A stretch of DNA of 64,000 nt from the NCBI RefSeq assembly GCF_900099645.1, contig NZ_FMTL01000001.1:1-64000 (forward strand), read 5' to 3'. The position numbers and the translations under genes were made by a program. The DNA comes from Pseudomonas peli (GTDB lineage Bacteria > Pseudomonadota > Gammaproteobacteria > Pseudomonadales > Pseudomonadaceae). Within the stretch, counting starts at the first letter, position 1; each line of letters opens with the position of its first letter. Of the stretch, positions 9,530-17,510 are shown piece by piece. The notes beneath the pieces are model-generated. The model searched no databases. It had not been told where the DNA came from and saw only the letters and a list, made by a program, of their open reading frames with translations.

Positions 9530-10384
9530 ATGGCCAGTTACCCGAGCATCGACAGCGAACTGCTGCGTACCTTTGTCGCGATTGCAGATCACGGTGGCTT
9601 TACACGCGCAGCGGAAATGGTCAACCGCACCCAATCAGCGGTCAGCATGCAGATGAAGCGCCTGGAAGAAGACGTGATGCAGCGTCCACTGTTCATTCGC
9701 GACGGCCGCCAGTTCAGCCTCACAGCCGAGGGCCAGCTGTTGCTGAGCTATGCACGGCGTATTCTCAAGTTGCACGCCGAGGTGATGAACAGCATGCGCG
9801 AGCCGCATATGGTCGGTACCGTGCGCATCGGCACCCCGGACGACTATGTGATGCGCTTTATGCAGGGCATTTTGGTGCGGTTCGCCCAGTCCTATCCGCT
9901 GGTGCAGGTCGAGCTGCACTGCGAACCGTCCTTCCAACTGCTGCAGCGCCAGGACCTCGACTTGACCATCGTCACCCGCGAGCCAGGTACCGAAATCGGC
10001 CAGCTGTTGCGCCAGGAACACCTGGCCTGGGCGCAAGCGCGCAACGCCAACCTGCATGAGCTAGAAACCCTGCCGCTGGCGATGTTCAACTCGCAGTGTT
10101 TCTGCCGTTCCTGGGCCTGCAACGGCCTGGAAGCGCTGGGGCGTAACTTCCGCATTGCCTACACCAGCCCCAGTCTGTCGGCGATCATGGCAGCGGTCAG
10201 CGCCGGCCTGGCGATTACCGCCCAGCTGCAAAGCCTGATCACCCCAGACTTGCAAATTATTGGCGAGGCTGAAGGCATGCCGGCCCTGCCCTCTGCCAGC
10301 ATCGTGCTGCTGCGCAACAGCAATACGCAAACCCAGGTCACCGAGACTCTGGCCGAACAAATCGTCGAAGGTTTCAGACTTTAA
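9530..10384 (+). CDS. LysR-family transcriptional regulator (LrhA-like)
   Basis: 284 residues. The N-terminal winged helix-turn-helix (about residues 7-65: LLRTFVAIADHGGFTRAAEMVNRTQSAVSMQMKRLE) is typical. The effector domain begins at TVRIGTPDDYV, a signature shared with LrhA-type regulators. Its 3' end overlaps the end of the convergent TauE gene by 11 bases. Divergent from DUF1127, with about 100 bases of shared control region. Ligand unknown. Confidence 0.88.
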   Translation: MASYPSIDSELLRTFVAIADHGGFTRAAEMVNRTQSAVSMQMKRLEEDVMQRPLFIRDGRQFSLTAEGQLLLSYARRILKLHAEVMNSMREPHMVGTVRIGTPDDYVMRFMQGILVRFAQSYPLVQVELHCEPSFQLLQRQDLDLTIVTREPGTEIGQLLRQEHLAWAQARNANLHELETLPLAMFNSQCFCRSWACNGLEALGRNFRIAYTSPSLSAIMAAVSAGLAITAQLQSLITPDLQIIGEAEGMPALPSASIVLLRNSNTQTQVTETLAEQIVEGFRL

Positions 10385-11129
10385 GCGCGAGCAATACCGC
10401 GCAAAGCAGCAGAAAACCGGCAAATAGGCCGCGCAATACCCGCTCCGGCAACGCATGCGCGAACTTCACCCCCCAGCTGATGCTCAACAACCCGCCCAGC
10501 GCCAAAGGGGCGCCCAGCAACCAGTCGACGTGATCATGCGCGGCATAAGTGGCCAGGGTGACCGCAGTGCTCGGCGCCGCCAGCGCCAGAGACAGCCCTT
10601 GCGCGACCACCTGGCTGGTGCCGAATACGGTGGTCAACACAGGCGTTGCTAAGACAGCTCCGCCCACACCGAACAACCCACCAAGCAAACCGGCGCCGCT
10701 GCCCAATAGCGTCAACCAAGGCCAGGGATAACGCATGCCCACAAACAGCATGGCAGGCTTGCTGTACAGCCGAGAGAGGTTGTAGACCGCCAGCAACACC
10801 AGGAAGACCACGAACCCATGGCGCATGCGCTCGGCGTCCACAGTGACTGCCCAGCCAGCTCCCAGCACGGCAAATATCAGGCTGGGCACCGCCAGGGCCA
10901 ACGCATGCCGCCAGTCGATACGGTTGCGCTGGTGATAACGCCACAGCGCCAAAAGCACATTCGGCACCACCATCACCAGCGCCGTACCCTGAGCCAGCTG
11001 TTGATCCAGGCCAAACAACACGCCGAGCGCCGGAATGGCGATCAGCCCACCGCCAATCCCAAACAGACCGCCAAGAGTGCCGAGGGCCAGTCCGAGCAGA
11101 AGGTTCAAGGCAAAATCGAGCAAGGTCAT
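10374..11129 (-). CDS. TauE/SafE-family membrane exporter
   Basis: 251 residues with about eight hydrophobic segments and the repeated glycine-rich helix motif of the family: LGLALGTLGGLFGIGGGLIAIPAL near the N-terminus and LLGSGAGLLGGLFGVGGAVLATPVL at mid-protein. Members export sulfite, sulfoacetate or related anions; the substrate here is unknown. The divergent LysR gene at 11236 is a plausible regulator. Confidence 0.88.
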   Translation of the reverse strand: MTLLDFALNLLLGLALGTLGGLFGIGGGLIAIPALGVLFGLDQQLAQGTALVMVVPNVLLALWRYHQRNRIDWRHALALAVPSLIFAVLGAGWAVTVDAERMRHGFVVFLVLLAVYNLSRLYSKPAMLFVGMRYPWPWLTLLGSGAGLLGGLFGVGGAVLATPVLTTVFGTSQVVAQGLSLALAAPSTAVTLATYAAHDHVDWLLGAPLALGGLLSISWGVKFAHALPERVLRGLFAGFLLLCAVLLALKV

Positions 11130-11235
11130 CGGTAGGCTCCAGAATGAAGCTGTACAGCCTAATTATTCGCCACTAGCCGCGAAACGCACAGCAACGCAAA
11201 ATAGCTATGCATATAACGCACAGCAGACCTTGACC

Positions 11236-12192
11236 ATGAACCCCGATAGCCTGACCGACCAACTCAGCCTGTTTCTCGATGTGCTGGAAACCGGCAGCTT
11301 TTCCGCCGCAGCCCGGCGACACCCGCTAACGCCCTCGGCTGTGGCACGGCGCATCGATGCCTTGGAACGTTCGCTGGGCAGCAACCTGTTCAGCCGCAGC
11401 ACCCATGCCGTACGCGCCACCTCCGCCGGCCTGGCGTTTGCCGAACGGGCCAGGCGCATTCTCGCCGAGTTACATCTGGCCCGTGCCGAAGCTGTATCAC
11501 TGAGCAGCGCGCCGGAAGGGCTGATCCGCATCGACGCCCCGGCACCGTTCGGCCGGCGCCATCTGGCCCCCGCGATAGCCGAGTTTCTGGTCGCTTATCC
11601 TGGGCTGGATGTGCAGTTGCGCCTGATCGACAGCTTCGTCGACCTGCATGGCACGCACCTGGGTGAGGTCGACCTGGTGCTGCGCATCGGCCCCCTTGCC
11701 GACACACGCCTGGTCGCCACGGCGCTGTCGCCGATGGTGCGGGTCGTCTGCGCCAGCCCTGACTACCTGGCACGCCGCGGCGTACCACGCAGCCCCGGCG
11801 AACTGATGGAGCATGACGGCCTCGATTGGGACAGCCTGGCCCCGCCTTATGCCTGGCGCTTTGAACAGGATGGCAAGCTCCAACTGTGCCGCCCCAAGCG
11901 CCTGCGCATGACTGCCAACAATGCCGAGGCGCTGTTGTTCAGCGCCCTCGCAGGCTTGGGCATTGCCCATCTACCAACCTGGTTGATAAGCGACTATTTA
12001 TTGCGTGGTGAATTACGGCCGCTGTTCTGTGAAAACGGCCTTCCGGCGCCCGAACCCAGCGGTATCTACGCCCTGCGTCTGGAGCGTGAAACCGACTCGC
12101 GCAGCCGCTTGTTGTTGGAGTTTCTCAAGGCCCGCTTCGGTCCAGTAGCGCCATGGGACCTGGCACTGCAAAGTGGCCTTCAACGTGGCTAA
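11236..12192 (+). CDS. LysR-family transcriptional regulator
   Basis: 318 residues with an N-terminal LysR helix-turn-helix (FLDVLETGSFSAAARRHPLTPSAVARRIDALE) and a CrgA-type effector domain (GLIRIDAPAPFGRRHLAPAIAEFLVAYPGL...). The ATG at 11236 follows the family N-terminus. An upstream in-frame extension overlaps the divergent exporter and is rejected. It probably regulates the neighbouring TauE/SafE gene across the 106-base divergent region. Confidence 0.88.
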   Translation: MNPDSLTDQLSLFLDVLETGSFSAAARRHPLTPSAVARRIDALERSLGSNLFSRSTHAVRATSAGLAFAERARRILAELHLARAEAVSLSSAPEGLIRIDAPAPFGRRHLAPAIAEFLVAYPGLDVQLRLIDSFVDLHGTHLGEVDLVLRIGPLADTRLVATALSPMVRVVCASPDYLARRGVPRSPGELMEHDGLDWDSLAPPYAWRFEQDGKLQLCRPKRLRMTANNAEALLFSALAGLGIAHLPTWLISDYLLRGELRPLFCENGLPAPEPSGIYALRLERETDSRSRLLLEFLKARFGPVAPWDLALQSGLQRG

Positions 12193-12285
12193 AGGCTGAT
12201 ACAGCACGCATAAAAATGATCGGGAATCTAGTTCAGCGTCGCGCAGCGACGACCCAAAGGCTGGCCGTCCTAGATGGCTGGCCAT

Positions 12286-12311
12286 AAAAAAGCCCGACGC
12301 TAGGTCGGGCT
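12286..12311 (-). terminator. Rho-independent terminator of efp
   Basis: On the minus strand an AGCCCGAC / GTCGGGCT stem is followed by a run of six T. It lies 27 bases beyond the efp stop. Confidence 0.88.
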
Positions 12312-12337
12312 CTTTCTTCTCGCCGTTAAAGCCGATC

Positions 12338-12910
12338 TTAGACCGGTGCTTTAGCGCGGGATTTATACTCACCGGTACGGGTATCGATTTCGATCCAGTC
12401 GTCGATGTTGCAGAAGTCAGCAACTTTGATCTCGGTGCCGTTGCTCAGCTTAGCTGGCTTCATCACTTTGCCAGAAGTGTCGCCACGGGCGGAACCTTCG
12501 GTGTAGGTGATCTGGCGAACGATGGTGGTCGGCAGGTCAACCGAAACCACTTTACCTTCAAAGAATACGGCTTCGCATACGTCAGTCATGCCATCGACGA
12601 TGTACGGCATTACGCTTTCCAGATCGTCTTTGTTCAGCTCGTACTGGTTGAACTCTTGGTCCATAAAGACGTAGTTCGGCTCGCTGTAGTACGAGTAGGT
12701 CACGTCTACGCGATCAAGGATCACCGGCTCCATTTTGTCGTCGGCTTTGTAAACAGTTTCAGTCGAAGAGCCGCTCAGCAGGTTCTTCAGCTTCATTTTA
12801 ACGATGGCGCTGTTACGACCGGACTTGGTGAATTCGGCCTTCTGGATCAGCCAAGGTTGGCCGTCAATCAGGGCCACACTGTTGGGCTTCATTTCTTGTG
12901 CGGTTTTCAT
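12338..12910 (-). CDS. efp: Elongation factor P
   Basis: 190 residues, the three-OB-fold translation factor that relieves ribosome stalling at polyproline. The tip of domain I reads FTKSGRNSA, placing Arg at residue 32. This is the residue known to be rhamnosylated in Pseudomonas and other EarP-containing bacteria; lysine-modified EF-Ps have Lys there. The EarP gene is immediately upstream on the same strand, with a 46-base gap, so enzyme and substrate are encoded together. Confidence 0.97.
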   Translation of the reverse strand: MKTAQEMKPNSVALIDGQPWLIQKAEFTKSGRNSAIVKMKLKNLLSGSSTETVYKADDKMEPVILDRVDVTYSYYSEPNYVFMDQEFNQYELNKDDLESVMPYIVDGMTDVCEAVFFEGKVVSVDLPTTIVRQITYTEGSARGDTSGKVMKPAKLSNGTEIKVADFCNIDDWIEIDTRTGEYKSRAKAPV

Positions 12911-12956
12911 ACGAATATCCGGGTTTGGATGGAATTACAAAATTCTTGGTCGCGTA

Positions 12957-14090
12957 TCATAGCCAATTTAGGTAAAACTTCACCAGCGCCTCGGCAAGAT
13001 CAGCCTGAGAAGCCCGTTGCAGACCCCACTGTTCGGCGTGCTCCTGCTGCTCGGGCCAGCGTTGCAGCAGCTGACTCCAGCTTTCTTTGACCGATTGACC
13101 GGTATTCCAGGCATGCCACAGCTCGACCAAGGCACGCTGTCCATCCGCTGATAAACCCGCTTTATAGTGCGCAAGAAACGCATCTAGCTTTTCCAGGTGG
13201 ATGTCATCAGCCTGTTGGTAGATGTGCCAGAGCAGCGGCCGGCCAGCCCATTGCGCACGCACAAAGGAGTCCTCGCCGCGCACCGCATTGAAATCACAAC
13301 TCCACAGCAACCGGTCGTACTGGTCCTGCTGGATAAACGGCAGCACCTGGATATGCAGCTGACCGCGCTGTTGCATATCGCCAGCGCGCAAGGCTGAGCA
13401 ACCGAGCCACGTTTGCAGGTCCTGCAAAATGCGCCCTTCCGGCACAAGCAGCTGATTGGCCTGAATATCGGCAGCCAGCACGTCCAGCCAACTGGCCAGC
13501 GCGGCGTTCTCATAGGCGAATAGCGAAATCAGCCGCGCGCCAGGCAATGGCGTTACGCCGATACTGCGCAGAAATACCTCGCGAGCACCGCTGTCCGCCT
13601 GAAACGCACGACGCTGCTCAAGCAAATCACGTTCGCGCAACAAACCGCCGCTGCCGGCTGTAAATCCAGGAAAGAAGAAGAACTTCGACAAGCCGTTGGA
13701 CTGCAGAGATGGCAAACCGTGGCAGCCCTCAACCCACTCCTCGGCGCTCAGGTATTCAAGGTTGAGCCAAAGCGGTTTCTGCGCACGCCGTGCCATCGCA
13801 GCTATATAAGAAGCGGGCAACTCACACGCAAAAGCCTCGATCACCACATCAGCGGTGTCTACGGCCTGCCAATCATCGCCCCACCAGCAGACTTCGACGC
13901 CTTGCTGGTGTTGTCGTAGCGCAGCCACATCGGCCTGAGGGCACAGCCACGCAAACGCACTCAAATCATCCACCCACAGCCGCACAGCCAAGCCATGCTC
14001 GGCCACTAACTGTCGAGCCAAGCGCCAGGTAACCCCAATATCGCCGTAGTTATCGACAACGCTGCAGAAAATATCCCACGTGGGGCGCAT
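12957..14090 (-). CDS. earP: EF-P arginine rhamnosyltransferase EarP
   Basis: Transfers rhamnose from dTDP-beta-L-rhamnose to Arg32 of EF-P. 377 residues; a GT-B-fold DUF2331 protein. The N-terminal DIFCSVVDNYGDIGVTWRLARQL, with the catalytic-region Asp pair, and the C-terminal nucleotide-sugar site (NAVRGEDSFVRAQWAGRPLLWHIY, with the Arg-Gly-Glu-Asp-Ser run) are clear. The start was chosen at MRPTWDIF because GGAG sits at correct spacing and the family begins there. It is directly upstream of efp in the same direction. Confidence 0.95.
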   Translation of the reverse strand: MRPTWDIFCSVVDNYGDIGVTWRLARQLVAEHGLAVRLWVDDLSAFAWLCPQADVAALRQHQQGVEVCWWGDDWQAVDTADVVIEAFACELPASYIAAMARRAQKPLWLNLEYLSAEEWVEGCHGLPSLQSNGLSKFFFFPGFTAGSGGLLRERDLLEQRRAFQADSGAREVFLRSIGVTPLPGARLISLFAYENAALASWLDVLAADIQANQLLVPEGRILQDLQTWLGCSALRAGDMQQRGQLHIQVLPFIQQDQYDRLLWSCDFNAVRGEDSFVRAQWAGRPLLWHIYQQADDIHLEKLDAFLAHYKAGLSADGQRALVELWHAWNTGQSVKESWSQLLQRWPEQQEHAEQWGLQRASQADLAEALVKFYLNWL

Positions 14091-14156
14091 GGGTGGCTCC
14101 GTTATGTAGTGCACTCACCTTAAAGACAGCCAAGCCTTCAGCAAATGCCAGAAACG

Positions 14157-14185
14157 AAAAAGCCCGACACAAGGTCGGGCTTTTC
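14157..14185. terminator. Rho-independent terminator beside attL (ancestral tRNA-Ser terminator)
   Basis: AAAAAGCCCGAC / GTCGGGCTTTT hairpin just outside the left prophage junction. In the unoccupied chromosome it would lie immediately 3' of the minus-strand tRNA-Ser gene. It is therefore the likely original terminator of that tRNA, now separated from it by the 12.6-kb insertion. Confidence 0.8.
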
Positions 14186-14189
14186 GTCA

Positions 14190-14222
14190 ATCAATCTGGC
14201 GGTGAAGGTGGGATTCGAACCC
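14190..14222. repeat. attL: left copy of the 33-bp att repeat
   Basis: Identical over 33 bases to 26751-26783. It contains the CCA end, acceptor strand and most of the T-arm of tRNA-Ser (minus strand), then diverges into phage DNA. It is a truncated tRNA 3' end, not a gene. Confidence 0.95.
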
Positions 14223-14223
14223 G

Positions 14224-14345
14224 TTTCGACACCCCTCCGTTGCTGACCTTTGTTGGATAAAACCAGCAAGTTAGCGCCGCTTCAGCTCGCCATTCTGGCC
14301 AATGCTGACCTTCTCTGGCTAGTGATTTCGACACTTTTTCGACAC
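14224..14345. promoter_or_regulatory. Left integrase arm-site repeats (TTTCGACAC x3)
   Basis: The nonamer TTTCGACAC occurs at 14224-14232, 14326-14334 and 14337-14345, all in the same orientation. It recurs beside the right att site at 26671-26679. Short direct repeats flanking both att cores are the usual arrangement of arm-type binding sites for a tyrosine integrase. Function inferred from position. Confidence 0.6.
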
Positions 14346-14417
14346 GCTGTCTAGACAGTCATTGAGCCTACCAGTAGCTTCTGATTGTTAGATCTACGTA
14401 ACCAAACGGAGAACCAC

Positions 14418-14666
14418 ATGAACCTCGCAGATGAACTCAAAGCTCAAGAAGAAAAACTTCAGAAGCAGATTTCCGTAAAAAATGGCAGCATCGTTATTAA
14501 CGTCAGTTACGAGTACAACATCGAACTATCTCGGTGCGACACAGCAGAAAAGCTTCTTCACTGGGTTTGGCACCTCACGGAAAAGTCTTGGATGACAAAC
14601 GATGTTATGCGGCGCTTCATTGAAATAGCTTGCCGAGAAAACAAAATAGAAATGGTCGATGCATGA
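14418..14666 (+). CDS. Cassette 1: small hypothetical protein
   Basis: 82 residues, starting MNLADELKAQEEKLQKQI, with a C-terminal helical section (AEKLLHWVWHLTEKSWMTNDVMRRFIEIACRENKIEM). I know of no function. The Trp-rich 'LLHWVWHLTEK.W' helix resembles small proteins commonly seen in integron cassettes. The start has an upstream GGAG (AAACGGAGAACCAC). The stop is at the left edge of the attC-like repeat. Confidence 0.7.
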   Translation: MNLADELKAQEEKLQKQISVKNGSIVINVSYEYNIELSRCDTAEKLLHWVWHLTEKSWMTNDVMRRFIEIACRENKIEMVDA

Positions 14667-14733
14667 TCTATCAATGCGTTCACTTCGTTCACTTGGACCG
14701 GCTATATCCGGCCTCTTTGCTTAATCGTTAGGC
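14666..14733 (+). repeat. attC-like site 1
   Basis: 68-base imperfect palindrome. It contains GTTCACTTCGTTCAC, an inner CCGGCTATATCCGG hairpin and TTAATC, then a consensus core GTTAGGC at 14727-14733. The next gene starts only two bases later, as is common for integron cassettes. Confidence 0.7.
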
Positions 14734-14735
14734 AT

Positions 14736-15308
14736 ATGGAAAAGATCTGGAGCATTCTAAGCGCAGCACCATCAGGAGCCTGGGTTGGCCTATTAGGCGT
14801 AATCTTTGGGTCATTACTTACAACTCTTGGCGTTTGGCTAACCAACAGTTCTAACAGAAAGCAATTGAAGCTACAGCTTGAGCACGAAAAGCGACTACAA
14901 AGCCAGCAGCTAGCAAAAGAGCGCCTCGAAGAACTATATATTCTGGTATGTCACTGGCAACACGGTATGTTTAGCAACTTTATGAATTTAACCCTCGTAA
15001 TGAAGGGGCATACCGATTACAACCAATACCTCGACACTATTATAAATGAAAAGCCATCTAACCGCGTCGACTTCAGCCGCCTTGAAATGATCCTTGGCGT
15101 TTACGGCGAGCAAGTGCAACCCGCATATGACGCCACGCTTAAAATACGAGATTATATTAATTCTATAGAATCAGATCATAAGTCTGCCTATCGCCACGGC
15201 AAACCAGGTGAAGCTTTTCTCAAGCCTTTCAGTGATGCTCAAATAGAATTTGGTACAGCCTGCGATGTATTAAAAGACAAAATTGCTCTAGCCGCACGAG
15301 AAGCCTAA
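14736..15308 (+). CDS. Cassette 2: membrane-anchored coiled-coil protein
   Basis: 190 residues. A single N-terminal transmembrane helix (about 15-35, WVGLLGVIFGSLLTTLGVWL) is followed by a basic, Gln/Glu-rich coiled coil (about 40-70) and a soluble helical domain. Membrane-anchored proteins of this type are frequent in cassette arrays and near defence genes, but the family function is unknown. Its TAA stop lies inside the left core site of the following attC-like element, as in bona fide cassettes. Confidence 0.7.
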   Translation: MEKIWSILSAAPSGAWVGLLGVIFGSLLTTLGVWLTNSSNRKQLKLQLEHEKRLQSQQLAKERLEELYILVCHWQHGMFSNFMNLTLVMKGHTDYNQYLDTIINEKPSNRVDFSRLEMILGVYGEQVQPAYDATLKIRDYINSIESDHKSAYRHGKPGEAFLKPFSDAQIEFGTACDVLKDKIALAAREA

Positions 15309-15379
15309 AAAGTGGTTCAAGCCCTTCGCCTCCTTCACTCGACACCTGCTAAAGTCGACCCTTTAACTAAACGTCATTC
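15303..15379 (+). repeat. attC-like site 2
   Basis: 77 bases. The left core is GCCTAAA, followed by the L'' box GTTCAAGC and CTTCGCCTCCTTCACTCG. An inner hairpin (CGACacctgctaaaGTCG) and TTTAACTAAAC lead to a degenerate right core GTCATTC at 15373-15379. The left half closely resembles the classical 59-base-element arrangement. Confidence 0.65.
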
Positions 15380-15408
15380 CAATTAACTAAAATCATATTG
15401 AGACTAAA

Positions 15409-15582
15409 ATGATTCGAACAAATACCGTTTGTCCAAAGTGCGGCTCAAAAAGCACACCAATAAAAGAGAAGATCATGGGCCAGGACACCCATGACCTTAT
15501 CTGCTGCGACTGCAAACACATTGGATGGTGGAAGGATTTCCAACCAAAAGAGCAACAAGAAAATATTGTCAAGCAAGACTAA
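15409..15582 (+). CDS. Cassette 3: 57-residue zinc-ribbon protein
   Basis: Too short for a default 60-codon cut-off but convincing. The product MIRTNTVCPKCGSKSTPIKE... has a CPKC knuckle at residues 8-11 and a CCDCKHIGWW knuckle at residues 32-35, ideal for one Zn. It resembles small zinc-beta-ribbon proteins of unknown role. The start codon follows a weak purine stretch. It lies in the same strand and spacing pattern as its cassette neighbours. Confidence 0.65.
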   Translation: MIRTNTVCPKCGSKSTPIKEKIMGQDTHDLICCDCKHIGWWKDFQPKEQQENIVKQD

Positions 15583-15640
15583 TATTACAAAACTTTGTCC
15601 GGTAAACCGCCCCTTATTTTAACTGTTACCCTAGAGCAGC
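15580..15640 (+). repeat. Degenerate attC-like site 3
   Basis: A CGGTAAACCG hairpin and TTTTAACTGTTACCC occupy the expected place after cassette 3, but the flanking cores are poorly conserved. I rate it as a decayed or atypical site. Confidence 0.35.
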
Positions 15641-15678
15641 TCCTTTCTTGCATCTAGCCTTAAGTACAAGGAACGCAC

Positions 15679-15921
15679 ATGAAGGTCAAAGAACTAATTT
15701 CCGAGCTAAGTAAGCATGACCAAGATCTTGAAGTCATTTGCTTTACCGAAGACGAGAAATTTTTACAAGAAAACCACCTATTCCGACTAATAGAAATCGA
15801 AAGTATCAATGTCGTAGCAGGAGAAAAGCGTCGAGGTGACGATGGAATACCAACACTTAAACTTGGCTCTGATGGCTATAGCGAGAAGCATGTAATGATA
15901 AATCTACTTACAGACTTCTGA
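15679..15921 (+). CDS. Cassette 4: small acidic hypothetical protein
   Basis: 80 residues. It opens MKVKELISELSKHDQDLEVICFTEDE, a pattern seen in short phage- and cassette-borne proteins ('kv.eLi..L.k.dqd.evv.'), followed by a beta-rich acidic remainder. No catalytic motif. An AAGGAACGCAC ribosome-binding site precedes the ATG. The stop is two bases before the left core of attC-like site 4. Confidence 0.7.
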   Translation: MKVKELISELSKHDQDLEVICFTEDEKFLQENHLFRLIEIESINVVAGEKRRGDDGIPTLKLGSDGYSEKHVMINLLTDF

Positions 15922-15922
15922 A

Positions 15923-15998
15923 GCATAACAACTGATTAAAATATTTCGCTTCGCTTACTTGGGCCGGCTAAAGCCGACGCCTTAACCAAACGTCAGAA
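15923..15998 (+). repeat. attC-like site 4 (best preserved)
   Basis: 76 bases. The left core is GCATAAC (RYYYAAC), then TTCGCTTCGCTTACTTGGG. The inner stem is CGGCT/AGCCG, followed by CCTTAACCAAAC and right core GTCAGAA. Length and inner sequence match Pseudomonas-type attC sites as I remember them. Confidence 0.72.
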
Positions 15999-16015
15999 TA
16001 AAAAAGAGATTACCC

Positions 16016-16597
16016 ATGTCTGAGAACAACAATGAGCGCTTAGAGTCATTAAAGTCTCTATACGAGATAAGCATATCTACAAGAAATTTTGAAATAAGCC
16101 AGCTAATTCAGAGAAACAACTTCTTCATGATTTTTCAAGGTGTTTTGCTGGCAAGCGTAATACAATCCGAAAATAGCAGACCACTTGTTGAGTTTATTGT
16201 TTGTGCTACGGGGCTCACTGTTTCTTTCTATCAAATGCAAATGGCAAGCGGTGCGAAATTCTGGCAAGAATGGTGGGAAAGTCGGGTTGAGTACTTTGAA
16301 AAACTTCTCTGTGAAAAAATTCAAAGCACCAACAGTACAACCGAAACTCATGAACTCTTCACTGTACCAATAAAATCTGTAAAGGAAGCCGTCGGCGCAA
16401 GACTTTCGTCTAGCAATCACAAGATAACAAATTCGCTAATGCTCGCTCGATACTCAGTTGGACGCGCCCCAATGAAGGTAAGCATTGCATTGATCTTCAC
16501 TTGGCTTGTATTAATGGCTTCAACACTAAACTGGTCAGCCTTGAGTTTTATACCCGAATTAATAACTGGTTTTCCTGTTAAGCAAATAGCTAATTAG
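16016..16597 (+). CDS. Cassette 5: polytopic membrane protein of unknown function
   Basis: 193 residues. Hydrophobic segments lie near residues 35-50 (FFMIFQGVLLASVI), 55-75 and 150-175 (VSIALIFTWLVLMASTLNW), with a cytoplasmic-looking charged middle. It opens with NNNERLESLKSLYEISISTRNFEISQLIQRNNFF, a pattern I recall from unannotated membrane proteins scattered through variable regions. Function unknown. A membrane-acting defence or toxin-sensing role is only a guess from context. Confidence 0.65.
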   Translation: MSENNNERLESLKSLYEISISTRNFEISQLIQRNNFFMIFQGVLLASVIQSENSRPLVEFIVCATGLTVSFYQMQMASGAKFWQEWWESRVEYFEKLLCEKIQSTNSTTETHELFTVPIKSVKEAVGARLSSSNHKITNSLMLARYSVGRAPMKVSIALIFTWLVLMASTLNWSALSFIPELITGFPVKQIAN

Positions 16598-16600
16598 CTT

Positions 16601-16677
16601 GCCTCTAAAAACTTATTCAGCCCGTTCGCTCCGCTCACTGAAACAGGCTAAAGCTTAACTCTTAACCAAATCTTATA
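16601..16677 (+). repeat. attC-like site 5
   Basis: 77 bases. CTCTAAA/ATTCAGCC on the left, CGTTCGCTCCGCTCACTG, an AGGCTAAAGCTT inner stem and CTTAACCAAAT on the right. The right core is degraded (CTTATAA). Confidence 0.6.
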
Positions 16678-16699
16678 AACATTAAACCCAGGATCATTC

Positions 16700-17473
16700 A
16701 TGATAACTAACAACCCTGCAGCCAGACTGCTAAATATCTTAGAGAAGGGTAAACAACTACCCCCGGACATGAATTGTCGAAAAGCTTGGTGCTCACTTCT
16801 TTCAGTCGACGTAAACGACAAAGCAATTTTGATGGGTCGCCTTGGCAAAGTCATGTCACTTTCCACCGAGATACTAGCTCGACTTGAAAATATAGACGGA
16901 ATAAGAATTGAGCGCTATATCCACTGGCAAACACCCTTAGACAGTGCATTCTCACAAAATAATCTTCAAGGAAAGTGGCTTGGCTTTAATCAATTCGTCG
17001 ATGATCACGTCATTAATTATTTATCAATGACATCTGATCTTCTTTCACTGAGGGCACCAGACCCTACCATTTCAACTACATCACTAGAGTCAATTCTTTC
17101 TAACTCTAGAAGTCTTATTGAAGAGGTAAAGTCATCTGACATACCCCCAAAAATAAAAGATTTCATGATCAAACAACTCTATAAAGTTTGCATGGCTGTT
17201 GAGGAATATGAAATCAATGGTGCAGAATCAATTTCAAGCGCCGTAGAGTCTGCTTTTGGATATGGACTCCTTCATGGCGAAGCTGTGGAATTGACAAAAA
17301 CAAACTCGACTTCTAAGAAGTTCTGGCAGCAGATGGCCAACATAGCTTTAATCGTTTCAATATCAACTGGCGTTCAACAACTTGCAGCACCAATTGTAAA
17401 TCTACTTCCTGAAATAAATTTTTCAGCCGAAGATCCTGCTGTTGTAACCGACAACGAACGCCCTAGAAGTTAG
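16700..17473 (+). CDS. Cassette 6: 257-residue protein with C-terminal membrane segment
   Basis: An all-helical N-terminal part (MITNNPAARLLNILEKGKQL, then CRKAWCSLL) and a probable membrane or amphipathic helix near residues 212-232 (ANIALIVSISTGVQQLAAPIV). I recall proteins with this 'NNPAARLL.IL..GK' opening from genomic islands but know of no function. It is the largest gene in the array. Its stop is followed by a truncated attC-like left end. A contact or defence role would be speculation. Confidence 0.65.
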   Translation: MITNNPAARLLNILEKGKQLPPDMNCRKAWCSLLSVDVNDKAILMGRLGKVMSLSTEILARLENIDGIRIERYIHWQTPLDSAFSQNNLQGKWLGFNQFVDDHVINYLSMTSDLLSLRAPDPTISTTSLESILSNSRSLIEEVKSSDIPPKIKDFMIKQLYKVCMAVEEYEINGAESISSAVESAFGYGLLHGEAVELTKTNSTSKKFWQQMANIALIVSISTGVQQLAAPIVNLLPEINFSAEDPAVVTDNERPRS

Positions 17474-17476
17474 AGC

Positions 17477-17510
17477 GCATAAAACTGGCTCACTCTGGAG
17501 CGGGCCAAAT
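17477..17510 (+). repeat. Truncated attC-like left end (site 6)
   Basis: GCATAAAACTGGCTCACTC resembles the left half of the other sites, but the inner hairpin and right half are missing where the array meets the phage gene ending at 17510. It marks the junction between cargo and phage. Confidence 0.4.

Larger units (their letters stand above)
14387..17510 (+). other. Integron-like gene-cassette array (no integrase seen)
   Basis: Six short plus-strand genes, each starting 2 to 40-odd bases after a GTTRRRY-like or degenerate core site and mostly ending in or just before a 68-77 bp imperfect palindrome. The palindromes share TTCGCTxCGCTxAC, a CGGCTAAAGCCG-like inner hairpin, and a right end TTAACCAAACGTxAG. 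This is the geometry of integron cassettes with attC sites. The block is clearly more AT-rich than the phage genes to the right. It begins at a lone GTTAGAT (14387-14393) and ends in a broken attC. No integron integrase or attI is present. Confidence 0.72.

Noticed and set aside
14190..14222. A second tRNA gene at the left prophage end
   Set aside because: Only the 3' 33 bases are present; no anticodon or D-arm.
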